From Cylindrotheca closterium (lineage: Eukaryota; Bacillariophyta; Bacillariophyceae; Bacillariales; Bacillariaceae), in NCBI GenBank assembly GCA_933822405.4, contig CAKOGP040002447.1, positions 1 to 64,000 of the forward strand: 64,000 nt of DNA. The letters are read 5' to 3'. Below are positions 52,404 to 62,168 of this stretch, piece by piece. The notes under the pieces were generated by a model. That model ran no database searches. It was not told the origin of the DNA and saw nothing but the letters and a program-made list of their open reading frames with translations. Within the stretch, counting starts at the first letter, position 1. Each line of letters begins with the position of its first letter. Position numbers and translations under genes: made by a program.

Positions 52404-53975
52404 ATGATAGCAATGGAACAGCAACACGCGTTATGCGTTGGAAGCGGAGATGTAACAACAGACATCTTTTCGGGGGAGATTCCTGACATTACTCCAGATC
52501 TCGACAATCAAGCCGAGTCTGCAATCGCAAAGCTAATGTCAGCCTTGTCATCAGAAGCGAGAGAGAAAGCCTACAAGGATATGCACGGGGTGCCTGATGT
52601 TGCGATGGAGTCACCCGAACTCCTTCAGAAGGGACTCGGCCAATTGCAGTTCGAGATTGATAACATCATCGACAAACCTGCTTATAATCAAGCTTTGAAA
52701 CAGGATCCCAACTATGTGTGCGATGAGGAATTTCGCACTCTCTTCTTACGAACTGATGAGATGAATCCAGGATTGGCAGCTCTCAGAATAGTCCGCCACT
52801 TCCAGTTGAAACTGGATCTTTTTGGAAGCGAATGCCTGACAAAGACCATCACGCAAGATGATCTGGACAGAGACGATATGGAAGCATTGTACGCAGGTCG
52901 AGGAAGAGTTCTTCCGTCAAAAGATCGCGCAGGAAGAACCCTGAACTTGTTTATAGTGGGGCAACCTTCTTCAACGCAAGCAATGGTAGGTCAAAATTGA
53001 CCTGGCTTTCTATATACACTACGCAAACAAGAACCAACAAACTCACCTGCCTGACTATCTCATCACGACTTGTTTCTCAGCTTCGACGTTCCTTCTACAA
53101 CATTATGAGCAACCCCCAAGCTACCCAAGGGGGCATTGTGACTATTATCTATGGGGTGGGATGTCAGTCAGTTCCAAATCGAGCGTTTAGTTGGAAGTTC
53201 CCCAAAATTGCGGAAGGACTTCCGGTGCGAATTTCGGCTGTTCACATGTGCCAGAGCAAGTCTCTGTATAGCATGGCTTTTGCTTTCGTCATGATGGCAT
53301 TCGATGCTTTTACTCGGATACGAATCAAAACGCATAGTGGTAAGACTCGTGATCCAATGGGAGGCTCCGACGCGGTGAGACTCTGGGTCCCTCTAACCTT
53401 TTGCTTCAACCTTTTGTGTAGGAACACATGACGAGGTCATGGCAAGTCTCCGGGGATATGGCATAGAACTGGAAAGATTACCTCTCAACCGAGATGGTAA
53501 AATTAGTGACTTGGAAGAGTACCGACAGGGCTTGCTATTACAACGTGCCAGGGAGCGTCTTCAGCATCCGAGAAGAAATAGAATCCATGTCCCATGCATG
53601 TTTGATGTCCTTTTTGGGAAAGGAACTCCGTTCCAAAACCACGTGGGTAACAAAAGGTTCCGTTTGATGGTAACGGAGCAACAGCAGAGGTATACAAAGT
53701 CCGAACGTGGAGAAAAGTTGCAAGTGGCACAGGACATTGTGGACAATGTCATTGAGAACTCTGGGGTGTTCTTGAAACCAGATGGGGAGTCGTGGATAGC
53801 TGTGGAAAATGATGCGGCTCGAGCCAAAGTCAGTGCCACCTTTCGAACCATGCGAAGGACCAATAAGCGTCTACAATCATCGTGCAAGAACTTGCCTAGT
53901 ATTAATAACCGTTTGTCATTGAAAAAATCAGGAGACAACAATGAAGGGTACAATATGAAAGACGCATTCTATTAA
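52404..53975 (+). CDS. CRAL-TRIO-like plus DUF6824 protein (copy 2)
   Basis: Exons 52404-52985, 53081-53339 and 53422-53975 (donors GTAGGT and GTAAGA; acceptors CTCAG and TGTAG; phases 0 and 1) give 464 residues. N-terminal helical part, CRAL-TRIO-like lipid-binding region (VRHFQLKLDLFG, DRDDMEALYAGRGRVLPSKD, DRAGRTLNLFIVG, FPKIAEGLPVRISAVHMC), then DUF6824 (FDVLFGKGTPFQNHVGNKRFR, AQDIVDNVIENSGVFLKP, AARAKVSATFRTMRR). The order suggests lipid or small-hydrophobe sensing coupled to a diatom-specific module; the role is unknown. It shares intron positions with copy 1 on the opposite strand. Confidence 0.85.
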
Positions 53976-54088
53976 CGGTCCAAGCACAAAATAAAGCTTT
54001 GTAGGTTGCACTTAATTCAGCCTAATACTATTTGGTCTACACACAAAACACACTTGGTCGTCGTGGCTCTACCGGTATAGTACCCAAC

Positions 54089-54943
54089 TCATAGAAAGAA
54101 TTTCAGAGCAGGCTTGGCCTTTTCCAGAACGAGTGGATCGCTTCCTCGAAAGTTGTCGACTACTTTCGCGAGGTGCGTCACGATATTCTTGTCTTCCAGC
54201 ATCTTCTTGACTTCCAAGTCTTTTGAAATTTGAAAGAAATAGATACAACCCCACTTTTGCATGTGAGAGTGATGGGGATATTGACGCATGGTGCTCATGA
54301 CAAAGTCTGTACAGTCTTCATTTGCCACCACGACGCGGGAAACATCACTGAAACTAAGGGAACCAAGCAATCCCACGACATTACTCTTGAGAGGTAAGTC
54401 CTTGGTTTGTTGCGCTTTGGTGGGCACTTTTGGTTTCGATCGTTTTGTAGTAACGCCCAAGAAACCACCACCACCAGCTGCTGGAGCGTTTTCTCTATTA
54501 ACAATGTCTTCTTCCAATCCAAAAGCTACGTCCGTCAGAGAATGCTTCTTGGCAGCCATGAGAACTGTATCAACTCCACCAATATCCACAATAACCTTTT
54601 TGGTGTCCTCCTCCAAATATACCAAATCACACAACGTTGCCAAGGCAAACATGCTAAATTCTTGAGATGCTGCCCATTTCCATAGGGCAACCACAATGGT
54701 GGACACTCCATTCAATTCCAATATTGTCTTGGCCTTTTCACGTTCCTTATCCGAGTCCAAAACGTCTATAAACTTTTCAACAATCTTCATTGCGGTGACA
54801 GCCTGAGTCAGGGTTTTGGCGTCCCTCAGATCTTCTAACATTGCCTTGACATGAGTAGCCAGTGGCAGAGTCAATTGGGTATCAGACTCTTGTTGAGCCC
54901 CTCCTGCAGCTGCATCATTTTCTGCTGCTGGTTCTGTGCTCAT
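54089..54943 (-). CDS. Armadillo-repeat-like helical protein
   Basis: 284 residues, ATG at 54943, single exon. Amphipathic alpha-helical repeats with ARM/HEAT spacing (AKTILELNGVSTIVVALWKW, FALATLCDLVYLEEDTKKVI, GGVDTVLMAAKKHS, VGLLGSLSFSDVSRVVV, CIYFFQISKDLEVKKML). The N-terminal 30 residues are acidic and Ala/Gln-rich. Such proteins are protein-binding scaffolds; the partner is unknown. A Gly/Ala-rich loop near the middle (NAPAAGGGGFLG) breaks the repeat. Three 15-bp repeats lie just upstream at about 54972-55017. Confidence 0.75.
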   Translation of the reverse strand: MSTEPAAENDAAAGGAQQESDTQLTLPLATHVKAMLEDLRDAKTLTQAVTAMKIVEKFIDVLDSDKEREKAKTILELNGVSTIVVALWKWAASQEFSMFALATLCDLVYLEEDTKKVIVDIGGVDTVLMAAKKHSLTDVAFGLEEDIVNRENAPAAGGGGFLGVTTKRSKPKVPTKAQQTKDLPLKSNVVGLLGSLSFSDVSRVVVANEDCTDFVMSTMRQYPHHSHMQKWGCIYFFQISKDLEVKKMLEDKNIVTHLAKVVDNFRGSDPLVLEKAKPALKFFL

Positions 54944-55475
54944 ATTGACGATGCTGATGGATATTTTCTGATGAATTATCTCTGATGAATTATCTCTGAT
55001 GAATTATACCTGATGTGAATTGAATTATTCGGAGCTGATTTATTCAGAGCTAAGATTTCGATCGCGATGGCGATGGCGATGTTTCCTATTCGAGCTTTCA
55101 GTTTTTATTGATGATAATGTCAGTGAGGGCAGTCGGATTCTTCCTTGTAAATGTGATTGACACAATTGCTACTCGTCTGTAATGTTCAAATGTTCAAATG
55201 TTCAAATGTTCGCAAGTCAATCAATACAGTGCGCGATGCCATGCAATGATTATTATTTGTTGTTGTGAATGCGCCCCAATCGGTTTCATGTTCTACGAGT
55301 CATCTATGGTCATTATGTTGACCGCGAGCGCGGGTCCCAACTTTATCCCGCCTGTCATTATTTTTTGAAATCGATGATGATTCATTCGACTCCTTCGACA
55401 ACTGTAGTGTACGCACCACGCATGTATCATCGCACTTCCAGTTTTTCCTCTCTTTGATGAACAATCAAAAACGAA
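54944..55475. other. divergent promoter region with short tandem repeats
   Basis: TCTGATGAATTATC units (about 54968-55012) and four 8-bp ATGTTCAA units (about 55182-55210). No gene seen. Confidence 0.55.
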
Positions 55476-56720
55476 ATGAGAAGCTTGTTGCTTCATTTGC
55501 CCTTTGTTTCAATATGCTTCCTCCTATATAGGTCCAACCCAGTTGATGGAGAGAGCCACGACTTGGATCCAGGTACAGCTTGTCAGCACGCTCCTTTGCG
55601 TGAGTTGCCGGATATGAGAATAAGACGTCCACCAAGTAGTCATGAGATTAGCAACAGCAATGTCAATGACAATCATAATGAGGAAATGGAGTCACGTGGT
55701 GGCTTAATCTTCTTTTTGCATGTTCCAAAGACTGGCGGAACTTCGATTCGACGCAACTTTGAAAACTTGGAACATGTGGAATACATCTTTGGTCGAAATT
55801 ATTCAGTTTATTGGAATGAAGCACCGAAAGTCGAAGATTTGATTCAGGGAAAGTCCCTTTTGCAACGCAATCAGAATCGCAAACACAAGAATCGACTGCG
55901 AGCTATCAGTGACGAGGGCAACGAACAAGGAAAGGTTCTATTCTTTGAAGTTCATGCTTCCACAGCTCCATCGTTTTATAACTTGAGACAACGATTGGCC
56001 CGTTGGAGACAAGTCGCCAAGCGGAATCAAGTTCCAGTTTTCTTTTTTACCGTCGTGAGAGATCCAATTGCCTTTGCTATTTCTCATTTCAATTACTTTC
56101 ATGTGGACGTGCGAAACCCCTCCTTTGAACATGTCAATGCGACCCAAGAGAATTTCTTGCGCTTCTCTCTGCACAATCCGCAATGTCAATTTTTGTTCAA
56201 GGGGGAAGCCTCGATGCGGAAGCAACTCAACAAAAGGAAGACAAAGGAAACAAGTGCAAAGTTGGACGATAGCGCCGATTCTGAGAGCTCCAATCCTTTC
56301 AACGCTAGTGCCATCATTTCATCAGACGAATGCTCAAAAGTGCAGGATCAGATGCTAGAATTGTTCGACTGGATTGGAACAACGGAAACCTTGTCCAATG
56401 AGACGCTGCCTCTACTAGCGGATATACTGGGCCGGGATGGGAAGTTTGCAACTTATCGAGTCTCGGACAAAGTGAAAAAAGTGCCAGTCGATTTGTGGGG
56501 GAAAGAACACATGACTGACTTTGGAAGGCAAGTCATTCAAGAACGATCGCAATTAGACTTGGAACTGTACCACCGCATCCAAGAAGAGTATCCCTACTGC
56601 ATGTGGAAGACAAAGGATCCTCAAAGGCAACAGTATCAGCAGTCACCACAAGGCAATGAGAACTACGAACCACAAGGGAACGAGAATTACGAAGACTACG
56701 AAGACTACGAAGAGCTCTGA
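55476..56720 (+). CDS. Sulfotransferase-family protein, Golgi/secretory type
   Basis: 414 residues, ATG at 55476. An N-terminal hydrophobic segment (LLLHLPFVSICFLLY) is a signal peptide or anchor. FFLHVPKTGGTSIRRNF (about residues 80-96) is the PAPS 5'-phosphosulfate loop and FFTVVRDPIAFAISHFNYF (about 190-208) the 3'-phosphate-binding block, as in membrane carbohydrate sulfotransferases. It would transfer sulfate from PAPS to a sugar, probably an exported polysaccharide or glycoprotein; the acceptor is unknown. The C-terminus ends in short tandem repeats (QGNENYE, then EDYEDYE), acidic and Tyr-rich, a possible target for tyrosine sulfation itself. Confidence 0.85.
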   Translation: MRSLLLHLPFVSICFLLYRSNPVDGESHDLDPGTACQHAPLRELPDMRIRRPPSSHEISNSNVNDNHNEEMESRGGLIFFLHVPKTGGTSIRRNFENLEHVEYIFGRNYSVYWNEAPKVEDLIQGKSLLQRNQNRKHKNRLRAISDEGNEQGKVLFFEVHASTAPSFYNLRQRLARWRQVAKRNQVPVFFFTVVRDPIAFAISHFNYFHVDVRNPSFEHVNATQENFLRFSLHNPQCQFLFKGEASMRKQLNKRKTKETSAKLDDSADSESSNPFNASAIISSDECSKVQDQMLELFDWIGTTETLSNETLPLLADILGRDGKFATYRVSDKVKKVPVDLWGKEHMTDFGRQVIQERSQLDLELYHRIQEEYPYCMWKTKDPQRQQYQQSPQGNENYEPQGNENYEDYEDYEEL

Positions 56721-56821
56721 ATGCATTACTATGCTGCTATTGTTGAATATGGATACGGATATGGATATTTGTTACATACAATTATTTGCAGACATACCCT
56801 TTTGTGAGCTGGATTCGCAAG

Positions 56822-59800
56822 CTATTGTGACATAGACGAGTTCATTTCAGAATACAGAATGTTGAGGTCTCGGTCTTTGTCTTTTCCTTTCATAATTGAT
56901 TTTGGGAAACTCATGGGAGCTGAATTCGATGGATCCTCTTCAATTGCACCAGCCATATTCAATCTTTTGGGTTTGCGCTTGCGGAATCTTCTGAATTTGC
57001 CTCTTTCTTCCTCGTCATCATCTGCCTCGAATTCGACCATGGGCTTTTCATCAAAGCCTTTGTTCATGCTTCCACTCCTTTTAAAATCACGCGATGAAGA
57101 AGTACCGACCCAATAGGTAGTCATTTGACCTTTTCCTTTCACGGCAACCTTGCCACGACGGCGCAAGGGAAAGTCGGGAGCTTGCTCCTTCAAGAGACGT
57201 GCCGATGCATTACTACACTGGATACGATCACTAGTCGAGAGACCTTCCATTCGAGCTGCAGTGTTCATGGTGTCTCCAAAGAGAGCGTATCTTGGGTTCA
57301 GTGACCCAATCACGTTGCTGACAACTGGACCGGAATGAAAGCCGACCCGAATGTGCAAATACCCAGAAGATGGATCATCTTCGTCGATCAAAACATTGCT
57401 TGCCGCTGCGACTGCTTCGACTGCGAACTCTGCAATCTGCTTCACATGGGTAGCGTTTTCATCATGCTCCACTGCATTGGATGAAATCAAAGGGAAACTT
57501 GTTAGCCAAAGTGAAACCACAACAAACTCCGGCCGCACGCAAAATGCCGCATGTACTCACGATTAGTCACTCCAACCCAGGCATCGCCGATCGTCTCGAC
57601 CTTGAATACTCCATGCTTGTTGGCCAATGCGTCAAATGCAACGTACAATCGATCCAACATATTGCAAACCTTCACTGGTGACAGTGCTCGAGAGATGTCA
57701 GTGAAGCGGACAATGTCGCTAAAGAAGACAGTCACATTGTCGTGCGTCTCACTGTTTTACAAGACAAAACAAGAGTTAGTAAAAACAGAATGAAACATGT
57801 GATGAATATGGAAGTTTTCCGTTTCACGAGACTCACGGTTCAACCTTTTGACCGGCTTTGAGCTGATCAGCGACCTTCTTTGGGAAGACCTGGTACAACA
57901 TATCTCCCGAAGCTACCTGTGTACGGAGACGTGTGTTTTGTTTATCAATCAGTGGCTCTGCATCGTTAGCGTTCATGTCGGAAAAGAGCATGTCAAGATC
58001 CTTGGCTTGTGGACGAAAACCATCATTTCGACTCCAGCATTTTGTCATGATCTCTGCCATTCGTTTGGGACATGTATCTGGAACTGTTGGTCGGTAGTTG
58101 ATGCGAGGATCGCAAACCTTGCGAAGGACCTTTCTTGGATGTTGCCCTTCATACGGAATCTTTCGACTATAGATCTCGTAAATGATCATTCCTGAGTAGC
58201 GTCAAGTGAAGAAGAGAAAGAAGAATCAGCAAATGAAAGATTGAATAAAGTATGAATGAAGCCAAGTTCATCCTTACCAAAGGAATAAATGTCACAAGAA
58301 CTGTTGTATTCTTTTTTGCCAGTGAGGTACTCTGGAGCCATCCTGTGGACCACCTGTGTGAGAAAAATTTGCAATTATGCTACAAGTCCCGGAGTTAATG
58401 CTTACCAGAAGGGTGTGCCATGCAGCCCAGGCTTGTTTGTTGCCAAACCAAAGTCAGCAACCTTTGCACGGAATCGTGAATCAATGAGGATGTTCTTCGC
58501 CTTGAGATCGCGATGCAGGATTGGCGGTTTGGATGCATGCAAGAATCGAAGGCCTTGGGCAATGTCTCGAACAATTTGCGTGATGATCTCACCACCAGTG
58601 TACAACGTCTCGTTCCGAAGGAGATCGTATCTGAACATTACAAAGCAACAAAAAGTGGTGAGCCATTTTATGACAGAAAGAAGTCAGTCCTGTGCAGAAG
58701 TCAATCGTTTGTACTTACAAAGACCCATTTTCCATGAATTCCATCACCATCATCTAAAAAATTGGAAAGAGAATTTGATAAGCCATTGCGAGCAGGGAGA
58801 GGCTCTTTACATTTGATCGGTGTTACCAACTTACGGGGTCACTTCCAGTCATTACAGCACCCATTACTGTTGTGATGCCTGTGGGACAAAGCAGAATGTG
58901 TGAGGGCAATCAAATACAGTACCATACGACAACGGTCTATCCATATACTTACATGGATGCCGAAGCCTTGACAAAAGACGCATCTCGGTCCTGAACTCTT
59001 TATGGCGTTTGGCAGTCTCGTCGCACCACGGTAGGAGCTTAGTCTTTATAGATCTTGACGTCGTGCCTCCGGATGCTGTGCCAAGGAGGCTCAAATTGGT
59101 TCTTGTTGCATTAGTGTGAACAAGTCCAGGAAACCACCTTTGCATCCTTGTTTTCTTTTGCGCCATGGGAAAGCCGCCAAACAAGACAGATAGATTCGAG
59201 TCACTCTGAGTGTCTTTACTATTGGTCACGGAGCCAGTTCCTCCATCCACCGAACCTGTGCCTCCATTCTCTTGTCCAAGCTCGGGGTCGCTGCCATTGT
59301 CTTGGGAGTTCTCGTTCGATGCAGCAACAGATACCACAGCACCACCAGACACGCTTGGACGTGAATTAAGCCGCTTGATCTGTGCATTATCTTCCAGAGG
59401 GATAACACGCTTAATTGCTACCTTGGTCCCTCGATATTCTGCTGCAAGTACGACGCCGAACGCCCCTTGTCCAATCACTTCAACTGGATGACTGAGTTCT
59501 AGTTCTTCTGGGTCAACTTGCCAAATCTCATCATTCTTCCTCCTGCGATATGCCAAAAAGCAATAAGCAATTTGGCATGCGATGAGCACCCCAATGGTGG
59601 CTGCGATGGCAGCAAACGTACTGATAGGCACACATTCACTGCCAATCAGCATGGTACTTTCAGAGCATTCGCAAACTCCCATTTCACTCTGTAATACAGA
59701 TAATAGTTTAGTGTCAGCCATCCCGCTTTCAACGTTGAGCAATTACATGGTACTTACTGGAGCCATGCGTTGTCCCGGGTAATCCAAGTCGCAATCTCTG

Positions 59801-62156
59801 TATTCGACGTCTACGCGCACTGGTGAATCAGGGATCTGGATGCCATCAACAAAGATTTCCAATATCGCCACTCCTTTTTCGTTGTGAATGAAACCAAACT
59901 CGTAAACAAATGAATCGATTTTGCTCACAGGCAAATACCATTCGTCTTGACCAATATGAATGAGGGCTTCTAACGAAGCGTTGTGTCGTAACTGGTTGTC
60001 ATGGGCTCGGAATCGGATCTCTTTCGTTTGGGGTACTTCAGCGCAAATGTCCATCTTGTTGCAGCCGGACTGGATCGTCATATTCACTGCGACGTCCTCG
60101 CCATCGATGGTCCACGGATAGATACCAACTGCATGAGCATTGTCAGAGACACACCTTCCAGCAATCAGCAGTGTTCCTGGTGGACAGATGCAGTCCCCTT
60201 GTGCATTCTGAGAAACAATGGAAAGCAAGATCGTTAGTTGGTTGAATCTGCATGGTATTGTAAAGGACATTGGACGCACCGGTATTCTATATTCTCCAGG
60301 GTAGATGACTTCGCAAGCGCTGCTGGTAATCTGAACCTGGACCGGGGATTCTGGAATGTGAACACCATCAATTAATACTTCCAAGATTGCCAACCCAGGT
60401 TCACTCTTTGAAAGCTGGAATTTGTACAAGAACGGTCCAATCCGTGTGACGGGTAACTCGCGAGTGATTGCTCCTAGATAAGCTACGGCTGTGACGATAG
60501 AATCCTCCCTTTCAAGGTTGTCATAGACATGATATGTGAGCTCCTTGTCCTTTTCCACGATACCACAGAGTGACATTTTGCCACAGCCGAGATCAGTACC
60601 AGTTTTCTCGGATGCTTGTTCGCCAGAGTATGGATAGACATTCACTTCATATGCTTGAATGCAAGGACTGCAGTAGCACGAATGGCCTTCCGGACAAGGA
60701 GCCCCAGCCTGTTCACACTGAGTCTCAAAAACTGCTTTTGAAACTTTGTAGTGGCCTGCTGGACAAACGATGCCGCCGTAGAACTCGGCGTTCCGTGCGC
60801 AGTGCAATTTTTCTGTATCAAAACGATTAATGCAGTTAGCGATTAGTACATAACAATCCTCCTGCTGTCCTCACACCACACATACCATTATATTCATCCT
60901 CAACCACAAAGCCTGCCTCTTGCTGCATCGTGCGTACATTAAAGTAAGATCTTGGAGAACGGAAGCCGCTATGAAACCCAGCTATTTCTGCTTCGTAGGC
61001 AAGAGCAGCCATCTCTTGTGTAGTATCGCATCTTGTGTGCGTGTCAAAGTTGACAAGTGGCGTGGACCTGCACAGAGCGGCTTGCTGGTCTGTTCTGGCT
61101 TCGTCTATGCACTCTTGGATCTTCTCCCCGATACTGCCATGGTACTTCATGGCAATCATTGCATTCGCCACTTCCTCCGCTACTAAAGCATCGACAGACT
61201 CTTTTGCTGCCAAGGGCCATTCGGGAAAGACTGGAGTGGAGTGGAGAAACGGAAAGACTTCACCATTCGTCATGATGTTATTTTTTTGTTCGAGTACATT
61301 CAGGAGGCTCACATCCACGATTTTATTCGTAGAGGGATCCAAGGTTTTCTCCACTTGTCCGGTACGTACAAAGCCCACATCCCATCGTCCATCGAGAACT
61401 CCTCGTATCGTCTCTTCATCGTTTCCGGTGAAGACAACCTGCTTTGGATCCGTAATGTAATCCATACCATTCTTTTGCATTTCATAGAACTGTGATTGTG
61501 CACTAGCAAAGTCAGAGAAGGAATGGGCTCCAATGATCTTTCCTTTTAAATCTTCCACACTGTCGATATCTTTCGTGTCCGCGAGGGTGATCATTGCACC
61601 TGTGTTTGGAACGTGTCAGAGAAACATGAGAACCATGTCGAATGTTTGTTTGTCTTTCAAGAATCCACCTGAAAATCATCAGCAATCATCAGTACTCACC
61701 TGATAAAACATCAACCTCGTATTCCCGCCCCCTTGCCTTCAATCTTGCAATAGTCGTAGCCAGAGGCTGAGCCCCAATTTCAAGACCAATGCAACTGTAT
61801 ACCCCGGAATCCGTGTACATAAAGTCAATCTCTTGTTTGAGATCGATCCAATCACGAAGAGGTGTTTCCGTGACTACCATCTTGAACTCGATGGGAGGAT
61901 TCCATCGTTTCCCAACCGCTTCATTTAGATACGATTCGAAAGTCAAGTTGAATTGCTTGTGGGCCAACTCCAAGCCGCTTGTGGCGTGGACTCCGACATA
62001 GTATGTTTGCTTCTGTGTAAGTGGGTCGAATTCTCGGTATTCCTGAGCGCAATTCAGCTCACCCTCAGCCCACAAGTCTTGCTGGGCGTGAGTGGATGAT
62101 TGAATTAGTGTTCCAAGGATCAAGAGGAGGCATATCGTCACTCTTTGTAGCTTCAT
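56822..62156 (-). CDS. Receptor: PhnD-like binding domain, filamin repeats, TM, protein kinase, class III nucleotide cyclase (copy B)
   Basis: Inverted paralogue of 34897-40151 with twelve exons, among them 62156..61700, 61599..60886, 60812..60280, 60207..59758, 59688..58953 and last exon 57471..56822; about 1,484 residues. An ATG at 62168 (MDFN) could add four residues. Domain order and catalytic motifs match copy A: FVRTG and PEWPLAA in the PhnD-like part, filamin-like repeats, TM ([20 protein letters not shown]), [36 protein letters not shown]. All exons are open. A 73-bp intron (60885..60813) has no counterpart in copy A, while the coding length around it is unchanged (714 + 533 = 1,247 bp, the length of copy A exon 2). 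The first 1.2 kb, including intron 1, is almost identical to copy A; later parts differ clearly, mostly in the insert after VAIKR. Confidence 0.92.
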
Positions 62157-62168
62157 GTTGAAATCCAT

